Assembly: GCA_021234155.1 (NCBI GenBank)
Contig: JAJEKV010000032.1
Location: forward strand, 7,596,736 to 7,660,735
Origin: Isoetes taiwanensis
Taxonomy: Eukaryota > Streptophyta > Lycopodiopsida > Isoetales > Isoetaceae
Length of the DNA stretch: 64,000 nt
Direction of reading: 5' to 3'
The number at the start of each line of letters is the position of its first letter. Position 1 is the stretch's first letter. Of this stretch, positions 1 to 10,680 are shown piece by piece. Under the pieces are notes generated by a model, which saw nothing but the letters and a program-made list of their open reading frames with translations, made no database searches and had not been told where the DNA came from. Both the position numbers and the translations under genes were made by a program.

Positions 1-381
1 GGTATCCGTATCATGTACTGGTAGAACTTAGAGCCCGCATGGGAAATGTAGCAGCTAGCAAGAAACAATGGGACATGACCGGGCTCTAATACCATTACCC
101 ACATGTAGCGGTTAAATGCATCGGACTTACGAAGTGTGATCTTGCATGCTAAAGGCGCCCCTAAAGTAGCAAGCCACTCCACCGCGTACCGCAAGATTCC
201 GCCATGGCGCTCATTAGCAAGTGAGAAATGCCGATATCCTCGAATGTCCGGGCAATCGATGCCTTCATACTCCCATGTCTCCCCGCAGAAGACGATGTCC
301 ATGTCCTGCCGCGATCCCATTCAAGCCACGCCCTTACGCCCGCGGGAAGCCCCTACAATTCCAAGAAACAATGCGATGACA
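1..381 (-). pseudogene. LINE ORF2, N-terminal endonuclease fragment
   Basis: Read on the minus strand from about 381 downward, the translation begins with the motif IVSWNCRG, the usual opening of an AP-type endonuclease in plant LINE ORF2. After one frame change there follows D-I-V-F-C-G-E-T-W, then a segment with G-Y-R and a G-G-I block. In this family the endonuclease nicks target DNA to prime reverse transcription. The reading continues off the left edge of the window, so the reverse transcriptase would lie outside. An in-frame stop follows the first motif, so this copy is inactive. It belongs with the ORF1 remnant directly upstream (627-1689), in the normal ORF1-ORF2 order. Confidence 0.6.
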
Positions 382-626
382 CTTTCCTTATCCGATGCAT
401 TTGTGGACCCATCTCGAAAGTGCCCGAGGATGCTTTGTGGTTGGAATAACTTCGGGCAGCTTTGCTCATGGGACCACGATGGATGTCCGCAGCGGTTGTG
501 GAAGGCCTCAATCCACCCTCTCCTCGACCTGCCCGGGCGTGATGCCCTGGACCCGCCTGCCCGCGACGTAGCCGTTTCGTGGAGTTTGCCTCCGCGAATC
601 GTGTCGACGAGGAGGCACATATACCT

Positions 627-1689
627 TCATCTTGCCATTAACCAAACCAGCAGCCCCTCCAAATTTTGTCGAATCTCTCTTATCTTGACCAACTCTTGGC
701 TTCTTTCCCGTTGTTGCGGTGGCGTGAGATCCGGATCCGGGTATATGGACGTACCTTTCAAGCGGCCCGGTGCGGTGCAACAACAAAGATTTTGCCTCCC
801 AATCCAAGGCGCAAACTTAACTAGCCGAGGTCTCATGCTCGGTCCTCCCGACCCTCGATTGGACTCTTGATAACCAAAATCGTGAATTGGAGCTTTGCAA
901 AGTACCGTGGTGGTAAGCTTACACGGCAAATCCTCGCCTTGCTCCTCGGCAATCCCCAAGACAATAAGGTTGAGGCGGCGGGCCTGGATATCTTGCTCCT
1001 CACGAAGTACCCGCCTGATTCCCTGAGCCACCTCGGCCTCTGGTATGGAAGGTGCTGGTGCAGACGACTGTGGTGCACTACGGACTCGTTGCACCTCCAT
1101 TCGGAGGTCCTGCATCTCTTGCTGTAAGTGGGCCATATGGTTCTCTATATGTGAGCATCTTCCTGACATCTCCTGCGCAATGCGCCTTTGCTTCATCAAG
1201 GAATTGGAGCCTGCCCCGCACCGCTTCCACATCCTTTTCCTTAGCATCTATCCGACCAGCCATGCTTGTGACTTGTACAATCTGCTGCAGCAACCCCTTC
1301 ATGTCAGCCCATGCTTGCGCCATGTCTTCCATCCACCGCTGGTGGACCTTATCCAAGCGGTGCCCCATCTCCGTGACTAGCTATGTTTTTGCTTGTATCT
1401 CCCCTCTTATCTGGTCATTAGCCTTTTGGGCTCCCTTGCAATCATAATCCCCGAGCCGAACTTCCACGAGGGAAATTCGCTCCTTCTGTTGGAGAAGCTG
1501 CTTCTTGAGCGCAGCCCCTGGCAGATGGTCCCGTGATGCCTCCAAGCTTGCCAGCTTAGCCTGGAGGGAACCGGCCTATTCCTGTACAACCCTGATTGCC
1601 TCAGCCTGTGATACCTGCTCTGATGGGGACGAGATATCCAAATTGCGGGCTCTTTTCCTCAACGCATGCATGCTGTCAGGGGTTGCCAT
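627..1689 (-). pseudogene. LINE ORF1, coiled coil plus L1-type RNA-binding domain, decayed
   Basis: The minus-strand reading from the ATG at 1689 gives an N-terminal charged stretch and a long heptad-like coiled coil (about 1560-1150). A segment resembling the RRM of L1 ORF1p follows, with RLNLIVLGIAEEQGED near 970. The C-terminal block reads YPDPDLTPPQQRERSQEL, close to the C-terminal domain of that family. L1 ORF1p trimerises and coats the element RNA. Two in-frame stops (TAG at 1578-1576 and 1383-1381) and at least one frame change show decay. This ORF1 type differs from the DUF4283-type ORF1 of the LINE at 4.9-10.7 kb, so two LINE lineages are present. The endonuclease of the same copy begins about 250 bp downstream. 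Confidence 0.6.
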
Positions 1690-1790
1690 AGAGGGCCGGG
1701 ACTGTCAGGTGGATTCCGTCAACTAAAACAGAGGATACACCATACAAATCATACACCGACGGAAATCTATTTAAAAAGAAAAGGAAAATA

Positions 1791-1973
1791 GAAACAAATA
1801 TACTCGAAAAGAAAACATATTCGAAAGGAAATAGAAACGAATGTACTTAAGAGAAAATAAACTATGTCAACACATGAATTTGAAACAAATATACTCGAAA
1901 AGAAAATATATTCGAAAGGAAATAGAAATGAATGTACTTAAAAAGAAAATAAACTATGTCAACACATGAATTT
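1791..1973. repeat. Tandem duplication, 91-bp unit
   Basis: Two A-rich copies, 1791-1881 and 1882-1973, begin GAAACAAATATACTCGAAAA and differ at only a few positions. They lie in non-coding AT-rich DNA and no coding role is seen. Confidence 0.85.
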
Positions 1974-2079
1974 GAACCCATCACCACAAATTAAAGAGCA
2001 TTGTATGCTAACCATTATTACCCATAAGCATTAATAATAAATAGTTTACGTTCTATACATGTTATTCAAGTAGCGGAGG

Positions 2080-2212
2080 ATGCAAAGAAGCATGCATAGG
2101 TCGACAAAGAAGCGGAGCATGCAAAGAAGCATGCAAAAGAAGCATGCACGCAAAGAAGCAGAGCATGCAAAGAAGCATGCATGCAAAGAAGCGGAGCATG
2201 CAAAGAAATGCG
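2080..2212. repeat. Minisatellite of AAAGAAGCATGCA-like units
   Basis: Short imperfect tandem units built on AAAGAAGCATGCA and AAGCGGAGCATGC fill this stretch. Long open frames here on both strands come from the repeat and are not genes. Confidence 0.8.
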
Positions 2213-2439
2213 AAAGGGAAAACAGGGAAAGACGAATTCGAGAAAATATAACGATGGAAAAAGCAGAGATTGGCGGCAACAGATGTGTTTAAGAGGAAGA
2301 AGTTGATGCCAGGAAGCACGCACCAGTACAAACGTGAGATACAACGGGGAAAAACATGAAAAAGCATGAAAAATAGGTCTACAAGCAGTCAGGACATAGC
2401 TATATTACAATTACAGAGAAAGAAGGAGATGATGATCTG

Positions 2440-2640
2440 ATCAAAGGGAGTTTCTTGGATGAGTTTCTTGCCATGGACGAGTTTCTTAGAGTTTAGGCAG
2501 TTCTTTCTGAAGCAGGGGCGATGGCAGGTTCTTTCTTAGAGTTTAGGCAGTTCTTTCTTGCCATGGACGAGTTTAGGCAATTCTTTCCTAAATGGCTGCC
2601 GATAATGAGCTTTGTTTCAGTCAGCTGTACTCCGATAATG
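2440..2640. repeat. Cluster of short direct repeats
   Basis: The phrases GAGTTTAGGCAGTTCTTTCT and TTCTTGCCATGGACGAGTTT recur two or three times in permuted order. This suggests local slippage. The flanking DNA from 2640 to 3250 holds no gene that I can recognise, apart from the palindrome at 2929. Confidence 0.7.
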
Positions 2641-2928
2641 AGAGGGCTTTTGGACAATGAAGCTCAAATATGAAAAATCTAAGGGATTTTTGTGACTTCC
2701 GAAGCTCGGATAAGAAAGCAGAAAGGATCTCTCTTGTGATTCTATGTAATTCTTTGATAGTTTTATGAATGCAAAAGTGTTATGATTTTATCAATCTCTC
2801 TATGTGAATCTATCCATGAATTTATAAGTTTGATGAATATCTGTTGATGGAAAAAATTTACCAGCAGAAATACACAGCTTAAAAAAATGCTTCAGAATGA
2901 CTAATTCCTGAAAATTTGATTGCAAAGA

Positions 2929-2950
2929 ATGTCTGCCACGTGGCAGACAT
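2929..2950. promoter_or_regulatory. Perfect 22-bp palindrome centred on a G-box core
   Basis: The sequence is a perfect 11+11 bp palindrome with the centre CCACGTGG. CACGTG is the plant G-box, bound by bZIP and bHLH factors as dimers. No intact gene starts within 3 kb, so a regulatory function is unproven and the site may be part of a degenerate mobile element. Confidence 0.4.
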
Positions 2951-3261
2951 ACATAGGCAGATAGGGCAGAAAATGCCCGACCCCAATTTTACGGAGACGC
3001 TACGAGATGCTATGAATGAGAACACGAAGGATCTACATGTTCACATGAGCTCAGATCTATAGCAGACGATCGAAAATTTATGAGAAACTCTGTGCGAGCA
3101 ACAATGGCCTTCACAAGAAATCCCCAAATCAAATCCCTCATGATTTCGGTGGGAGGCTAAAAAAAATCTTCATACATTCTTTCCCCCTGCATGGCTATGG
3201 CGGAGGCTATGGAGGCTGTTATGGATTTGTATGCAAGTTTTCTGGTGCTTTAGATTACGCA

Positions 3262-4138
3262 CAAGGGGCCTCAGAATTCGTGTCTATAGTTGATGTTGCA
3301 TACAGTGGCTGGGAGGTATTCTGCAAAATGATTGAAGGATTTCCAGAAAACCAGCATTGCTTTCTGGAAGGTCCCTTTTGGATTGATGCAATTGATTCTA
3401 TTACCCAAAAAGGGCTGAAAAAAAGGGATAGAATTTGCTCTAGATCCATCCGATTGCAAACTAAAGAACTCTGATTTTGCAACATCTTATTTTCAGCATG
3501 TTTGTCCATGAATATGGTGGATGCTACAGAAATCATAGCTGCAATTATGAGTTGCCTTGCTCTTCTGCATAATCAGGAATGAGATACACACCAAATACAA
3601 AGATGTTAAAAACGTCTATATGCACATGGCATCCTAGAACATTGCGAAGCAGGCCAGATATGCCTGCCAGATTTGAATTTTGTGGGAGATCAAAACGAGA
3701 TTTTGGAATGTCTAGAAGCAATATTGAAGGTACGAATTTGTATTCTACACAAACATTTCTTGAGGTCTTAAATAAATATGTTTGCTTCTCACAAGCTACC
3801 AATTATATACTTATGTTGCAGAGGATACCAAAGGCTATTTCAGATGGAAAATGGCAACTGCGTGGAAGGATGTTGAAATGCTATTTGAAGAATTCAATAA
3901 TCAACAAACATGGATGGTGAAACAGATCTTAAAAACTTGCATCCGTTTTATAAAGCCTGTGATACAGGTAAAGGTGGCTCCAGTTATATTTTCTGTTTCC
4001 AGGACGTTTTTAAATACATGGAATATTTGTGTTGTGTTGTAGGATCCAGATATAAATGCATTTCAGGAAATACAGGGTGTGTTGGATACCCCTAGAGCAA
4101 CCACAATTTTTGCAGAGGGGAACAGAGGTTCAGTCTGA
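3262..4138 (+). pseudogene. Exon-like pieces of an unidentified gene
   Basis: Several open segments have splice-like edges. Segment one (3270-3473) reads IVDVAYSGWEVFCKMIEGFP. A second, near 3640-3729, ends in AAG|GTACGA. A third starts after TTGCAG near 3821 and includes WKDVEMLFEEFNNQQTW. A fourth starts after GTTGTAG at 4042 and reads DPDINAFQEIQGVLDTPRAT before a stop at about 4138. I do not recognise the family. The pieces could be a small host gene or an old pseudogene; frame continuity between them is not established. The short element at 4171 sits just downstream. Confidence 0.25.
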
Positions 4139-4170
4139 AAATGCCATCGGCAACTCTTTTGTTCTAGAGA

Positions 4171-4413
4171 TGCATATTCACACGGGGGGTGACTCCGGGC
4201 AACGAGAGCTGTTGGATAGGCATATTCACCCCTTATTCCTTAATCTACACCGTACGTAAGGTTCCTCGTTTGTGGGGTATGCAAAAAATTTGCTATACTG
4301 TATAACAAGATTCGCAAAATACTACGGAATACTATATGGTGTTGATTTCGTACGTGCAAAATACAATTATGAGGGCTCTCACTGCCCTACGTCACCCCCC
4401 GTGTGAATATGCA
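4171..4413. mobile_element. MITE-like element with 23-bp terminal inverted repeats
   Basis: The 23 bp at 4171-4193 (TGCATATTCACACGGGGGGT then GAC) are exactly the reverse complement of 4391-4413, giving a 243-bp unit. The match continues imperfectly inward for about 14 more bases (GGGCA and GAGAGC). No protein is encoded. No clear target duplication is visible, so its superfamily is not assignable. Parts of the terminal sequence recur at 4211-4225 and 4674-4692. Confidence 0.65.
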
Positions 4414-4856
4414 CCCAAACCAAAGGGGGTTTAAGGGGGATTTTAATTTAAATGTGTTGGACTCAATGGTTGTGTTAATTAATAGATAGATAGATAGATA
4501 GTAGTTTTAATGTCAATGGTAGTTATGTGTTGGTTGTTAATGTCAATGGTTGTTATGTGTTGGTTGTTATGTGTTGGGGGATTTAATTTTTATATGTTGG
4601 ATGTTAATGGTTTGTGTTGCAAAAAAAAAAAGTTTAGCCCCTTCGGGCCTTAGGGATGGTCCCCCCCCCCCCAGTGAATATGCACCCAAACCCGGGGGGT
4701 TTTAGGAGGGATTTAATTTTTATATGTTGGATGTTAATGGTTTATGTTGCCAAAAAATTTTTGCCCCCCCTCCCTCCCCTCCCCCAGCGTGTGACAAAAT
4801 TTTAGAATTCAAACCGGAAAAAAGTAGAATTCATTTCGGGCTTTCATCACTGTAGT
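4414..4856. repeat. Diverged repeats, G and C homopolymers and a GATA run
   Basis: The phrase GGATTTAATTTTTATATGTT followed by GGATGTTAATGG occurs near 4570 and 4710, with a related form at 4436. A (GATA)n run sits at about 4483-4500. The copy at 4674 repeats the end of the 243-bp element. No gene is seen. Confidence 0.6.
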
Positions 4857-5000
4857 TTTTTTTTTTTTTTTGAAGAACCGTGTCATCAATATATTAAAAG
4901 AATGGTAATGTTACAAAGCAAGTGAGGAGGAAGGAGAACTGCCCCAAAGAGACAGCGATACCTCGACACTCCACAATAAACTCACAGAAAAACTGCAAAA

Positions 5001-8000
5001 CTACTGCTGTACAAACCGACCATCACCATCTACAACACCCAAGAAGTCCCGCCAAATGGCAAACTTCCGCTCTACTAATCCCGGGAACACCAGAAAGCTT
5101 TGAAATAGCTTGTACCTGAGTCGAGGAATCAGAGAGGCTGCAGGCTGCTGAATCCCCTGAAAGATCCACAACCGCCGCCACTTCCAAATCAGCCACACCA
5201 ACCAAGCCACGGATGATGCAAGGTTTTCGCCGCAAGAGCGCCAAGCACCGTGATACACATGAAGCAAAGAATCTGGCGGCTAGTCAATCTCACCCGAAAT
5301 AGAGCCCTAACCCAATCCCGGGCAGCACGCAAGTGAGAGCATAAAACCGCATAATGCTCCACGGTCTCACGGCGAAGGCCACAACAAAGGGCGTAGAGGG
5401 CTCACACCGACCTAAACCGACTCACAAGGGCATTCACCGACGATCGGCGGTGTACCACACCCGCCACGTAAGCACCCTAACCTTCGGTGGGGGAAGTGAG
5501 CTCTATGTCCACGCCCAAACCCGGCGCCATCGAGAACCAGGAAGCTGCAGAGACCACTTGCACGAAGGGGCAAAGTGTGTCATGAATAGCCAAAGACCGG
5601 TAAAAAGACTGCACAAAGCAAGAAACATCCGGATGAACCTTCCAAACCTGCACCACCACATCATCCTGAGGGACTATAGGTATGTGTAGCGGAATACTCC
5701 CCCTTCACTATAATCCTGAGGGACTATAGGTATGATAGCCTGGTCACTGCCCCTCAGGCGAAAGCGAGCTCGAAAGAACTCCCACGAAGCTAACTGACCA
5801 CCCCAATACCAATCCTCCAAGGTGAGAACAGCAGCTCGCCTCCAACGGGCCTGCGTCCGAGCGTGCATAGTGGCGGCCAAGGGCAAGTGCGCAGGGGGTA
5901 GAGGAACCCACAAGAAAGGAGAAGAGTGGTGATAAACTGAGGCATAATCATGATCCCAAGCCCGCAACACCCCTGTGAGAAAAGGGGATGCATGTGGGAA
6001 AGGCCAGAGACCATACCATAGTGCCCAGGGCAACTCCACATGCACAGACGGCTTCCCAAACGCCACACAATGACGAAGAGACTGCAACAATAGCGCCGCA
6101 CCAGGAGAAGATGCTCCATCCTGCAGAATGCTCCAAACAAACTTGGAGACCAACACCTTACTATGCAGCGCCAAATCCAGAATGGCCAAGCCCCCATCCT
6201 CCGGGGGTGGAGACACTTCCACCAAGCCACTTTAACAACCGCCCCTTCATCATCCCCACCCCACACAAAATTTCGAGCAATCTTATCCAAAGCCTGTATC
6301 TTACCCTCAGGAGCTAGCATCGCAGATGCTGTATACACATGAGTGCTACAAGTACTGACTTGGCAATAGTGATCCTACCTGCCATGGATAACCTGCTACC
6401 CTTCCACCAATTGAGGTGTTTCTGCAACCCCTGCAAAATCTCATCCCACACCCTCCTCATGGAAACATCCCCTCCAAAGGGAATACCCAACAGCTTAGTA
6501 CACACATTACCTGGAAGCACCTTCCAAGGGAATAGAGCCAAATAAAGGGGAGGCGGAGTCAGCTGGGCCCATAATGCGGAGCACTCACCCCAATTCAGAA
6601 GAATGTCCGAGGCCAAGGAGAAAGTATCCAACAAACCCTTCACATTCCGCAAATTCCTCTCTTCTGAAACCAAGAAGAGGAAAGTGTCATCGGCAAACTG
6701 GTTAATAATCTGCTGGCTACCATCCTGCATCCGAAGCTCATCCACCACTCCCTCCTCCACGGCAGCCAAAAACAACTGAGACAGTGCCTCCGCCACAATC
6801 GTAAACAAAAACGGCGCCAAAGGGCACCCCTGACGCACCCCTCTGCCTAAGGAGAAAAAGGCGGAGGGTTCATCCTGGCACACCACCGTAGCCCGTGCTG
6901 ACCTATGCAGCTTCATGACTATCTCTGTAAAGCGTGGACCACAGCCCAACGCTAACATCATGGCATACAAGAACTCCTAACGGACACTATCGTAAGCTTT
7001 GGCAAAGTCAAGCTTAAGATAGGCAATGCCTTGACCTGTTCTTCTGGCCCAATAAAGGCCCTCATAAGCTGCGGCAACATTAGTCAAAATGTTCCTCCCA
7101 GGGACAAACCCAGACTGCACCTTACTAATGGAAGAAGTCAACACCGGCTTCAACTTCTCTGCCAGGGCTTTCGCAATACACAGAGAACAACAAGGAGATA
7201 GGCCTCCAATCATTAATAGTAGAAGGCTGCTTAACCTTAGGAATCAAGGAAATGCATGCAGTATTCAAGATCCTATCCATTTGAGAAGACTACAGCAACT
7301 CAAGATACACCTAGTACACCGATTCACCAGCCCACTCCCAATAAGTCTGAAAGAACTCCACAGGGATGCCATCCAGCCCAGGACATTTATCCTTGGCCAT
7401 GCACATACATGCCGCCGCTAAATCCTCTCTGGAGAGTTCCTGCTCCAAGCTCTCCGCTGGTGAGGCAGAATAGATGGCTTAACAGCCCCCAAAACAAGCT
7501 CCTGCATCTCCTACTCATAGGGAAGAGTGCGATGTGCGAAAAACCCTGAGAAATGGGCATGCACATACCTCTGCAAATCAGCGGGATCCTCCAAAGTCCG
7601 GCCATCAGGCAAAGCAAGGGACGCCATAGATGTCGCGATATCGCCATTTGCCTAGGCGCCTCGAAGAACACCGACGAACTTGTGTCCCCTTCCTTCAACC
7701 GGTAAGGGTCGCCTTCATCACGCGTGCCTCTCGTGACTTTAACCTGCTCCGAGCAACAATACGCTGCAACACCGCATTCTCCCTAATGCCATCGGAAGGC
7801 ACCGAATCTTCTCCAACTCGATAGAGACCATGCAACTCCGCCGCTCTCCTGCCGCGACACGCCTACCAAAGACCTTGGCAAAATGCTTCACCCTGGCCAA
7901 CGCAGTCACCATACCAGACATACCCTTCAGAGATGAAAAGGTATCAAGCCACAACTCGCACCGGGCGAGAAATCCGATCGCCTCGTAAGCGGGTGTTCAA

Positions 8001-8770
8001 GCGGGAACACCGCCCTAGAGGGGGAGAGGCAATCGCGACCCCGACTGGACAAAACCCGAGGGTAATGATCAGAAATGGAGGTAGACAGAATGTTACTCAC
8101 AAAGCAAAGAGGGGGCACACCATCCAAAGGCGCATGGGGAAGCATAACACCAGTCATGCCTAGCATATGCCCGGCCCGCACCAATCTGCCTATTACAATA
8201 GGTGAAAGACAAGTCCCCATGGACCTCAACCAAGGCCAAATCCTGCAACAAACGAGACCACTGGTCCCTCTCAAATCCATGCACAACCTGGGTTCCAGAA
8301 CCAGAGCGATCCTCTACTCGCTCTACCATATTGAAGTCCCCTAACAACAACCAAGCGACCTGCAACCCACCAAGGGCTCGCAACTTATTCCGAACTGTGG
8401 CCCATAAAGCACCCCGCTGCGAAGGCTGATTAGAGGCATAAACATTAACAATCCCCCACTCTTGCCCTCCCTCCAACCACTTAATTATTGCCCATCGACC
8501 AAACCTATCCGCTGCAGAGTACGTGACCTGCACATCCATCCTCCAAGCAATAAGAGTACCCCCACTAGTCCGCCCAGAAGAAGAAGCAATAGAGGCAAAC
8601 TGCCTACCAATCATATTCATGAGCCTAGACATATCACCCCTGTGACACTTATGCTCCTGAATGCAAACAATATGAGGACGTAACTGCCGAAGTGCCAAAG
8701 AAACACAGGCCCTCTTACTACTAGAGGACCGCACCTCCCGCACATTCCAACTAAGGATCGACCTATTCAT
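5001..8770 (-). pseudogene. LINE ORF2: endonuclease, reverse transcriptase, zinc-finger tail
   Basis: The start is the ATG at 8770. The endonuclease (8770-8093) shows SWNVREV, C-I-Q-E-H-K, VNVYASNQ and LLGDFNM, the expected AP-endonuclease blocks. A central region (about 8000-7250) is broken by frameshifts. RT blocks follow: SGFVPGRNI and LKLDFAKAYDSV (7213-6977), GVRQGCPLAPFLF and the catalytic FADDTFLF (6970-6314), then WWKGSRLSMAGRI. The C-terminal part runs through NFVWGGDDEG (about 6260) to DGDGRFVQQ and a stop at 5001. Several frame changes and stops mean no full protein can be made. The same C-terminal half is present in the copy at 16625-18248. Confidence 0.85.
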
Positions 8771-8815
8771 CCCGGAGGAGAAGTATCCAGCCCCACATGC
8801 CTACCCACCAGGCCA

Positions 8816-10460
8816 TCAGCCCACTCCACAGATAATCACAGCAATGTGACCCACAGCCGCTCTACGTGAGATTCCACTTCCAACACGTGCTGGAAGTCCC
8901 CCAGGCACCTCCATAGAGTCATGGGCCACACTAGTCTCTACCTCCAACTGGGCTGCTCTAGCCACCTCATGCTCAGCACATACCGCTACCGGGACATCCC
9001 CACTAGGATCACCAGCCCCTCCCAAAGTCATGTCCTCAGACCTAGCCACAACCAAATCATCTGAGCCCTCCCCTGAGCCACCACGTCCCCTAGCCCCGCC
9101 ATCCAATGGGCGACCAGCAGCAAGCCTGCCCCGGCCTCGTCCCACACCATCTCTTCCAACCAGACCACATCGTCCAACTCCACTCACTGCACCACAGAGT
9201 CCTCTGTCTGTTGCCTCAGGAACAGAGGAATCCCGGGTCCCTGCATAAGCACCCGCAACCCCTACCACATCACAAGCACCAGCAGGATCATCAACATAGT
9301 CAGATGGTAGCACAATAGATCGAAAGAGAAAATGCCAAGGACCACTACGCACTGGAAGAGAAGTGGGCACAGGCTGCAAAGCAGGCAGAGCAACACAGAT
9401 CTTGGGGACCTGCACAATAGAATGAGCCAAATATACACCCAGGCCATTAGCCATAGAAACCAAGAAATCAGGCACCATTAGATCAGGAGGAAGATCCTGA
9501 ATCTGGAACCAACACGGGATTTTAACCATTTGTCAAAGAACGGTGGACATTGCGAGTATATCTCGATACAACACATAAGATTCACCCAAAGTATCCACCC
9601 CCGACTAACCAATTGCCGCGACGGAAGACTCGAGCCTCAAACATGATTATGAAGAAATTATTTGGTAGGAATTTTAGAGGCCCGATACGGGCAAACCAAT
9701 CCGCCTCGGATGTGCGGCAAGCCAAGAGCTAAACCTCCTCGTGTCCAATATGTAACCCGTGAAGTAGCCCAATACCGCAAAATGAAACTAGATTCTCAAT
9801 GGTCCGAACATGTCCGGTATGATCAATATCTATCCATGGAGTCTCGGAAGAGCTGCTCAAGCAGTCAACAGAGTGATGATCCTCCACAAATTTTGAGCCT
9901 CTTGAACACGAAAGTCCTACACTCACGGAGCCTTGCGCTTGATCCAATCTGAAAACCCGGGCCGAGTGATGTCGAGCAGCGGTGTCATTGCTCGCCCGGC
10001 CGGGGCAAGATAGGAGTTGGGGGCCGCATACGGCATCCCGAGAGGTATCGGGGGGCACCCCCAGAGGCACATCAGCTACATGCACCCTAGAAGAGGGCGA
10101 TCACCGCAAGTGATCCCTTCCCAAGCATAGGGGAAGAGGGCATCACAGATTCAGTTTTCAAAGGGGGCATGCTTGATGGGATCAAGACCGGAGTCTCCAA
10201 AACACAATCTACTGGGGTCTCAGAAATATATTGAGAGGAAGAGCAATCCACATACCTCTCAACCGAAGGGGAACCAAGAGCTCCCTCATCTCTGCCACCA
10301 ATTGCATGCCACTTTTTACAGCCCGCGCCTCTTCATGCATGCCGAGACCCGCGCCCTTCCCCTTTACTGGAGGATTCTTCCTCCTCGCCATCTCCCTTGG
10401 CTTCAGCCCTAAGCCATGAGGCTCAATCGATCCCCCATCAGCCTGTCTGGCAGGAGCCAT
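8816..10460 (-). pseudogene. LINE ORF1, DUF4283-like, decayed
   Basis: The likely start is the ATG at 10460 (MAPARQADGGSIEPHG). Frame changes follow near 10200 and 9720. A DUF4283-like block lies at about 9700-9430: NNFFIIMFE, then NWLVGGGYFG, then WFQIQDLPPDLMVPDFL and a MANGLGVYL segment. The C-terminal part (about 9300-8816) is rich in Gly, Arg, Ala and acidic residues, and I do not see an intact CCHC knuckle in it. Plant LINE ORF1 proteins of this type bind element RNA. ORF1 stops 45 bp before the ORF2 ATG. The copy is inactive because of the frameshifts. Confidence 0.65.
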
Positions 10461-10680
10461 GACATCCGAACCAGTCCGGAAATCAGCTGTTTGCAGCAAA
10501 AAAACCACATGCGAAACAGCTGATGCTATACATCTCCGGAAAAAGCTCGGAACAAGCTTTCCAACGAGCCTAAGCACGCCAAAATCTGACACCAGATAAG
10601 AGAGATATCGCCGATCAAAGTTTCGCCGTCAGAACCCCGACCGCCCAATTCGACCGCCTGTCGAGCCATCACCTGTAGCT

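Larger units (their letters stand above)
4857..10667 (-). mobile_element. Near full-length LINE with poly(A) tail
   Basis: Read on the minus strand the order is a short 5' leader, ORF1 (10460-8816), a 45-bp gap, ORF2 (8770-5001), a 3' UTR of about 130 bp and a poly(A) run (poly(T) at 4857-4872 on the plus strand). The 3' UTR and tail match those of the second copy ending at 18248. A probable target duplication is CATCACTGTAG left of the tail (about 4846-4856) and CATCACCTGTAG at 10669-10680, differing by one base insertion. The 5' end is therefore placed at about 10667, making the copy about 5.8 kb. Frameshifts in both ORFs make it inactive. The domain order (DUF4283-like ORF1, AP endonuclease, RT, C-terminal zinc finger) is that of plant L1-clade LINEs. 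Confidence 0.85.

Noticed and set aside
84-96. GCTCTAATACCA, complement of a near tRNA-iMet primer-binding site
   Set aside because: It falls inside the minus-strand LINE endonuclease reading, which explains the sequence; no LTR end (CA) adjoins it.
2046-2367. Cysteine-rich minus-strand frames over the minisatellite
   Set aside because: They are translations of the GCATGC/AAGAAG tandem units, open in several frames at once.
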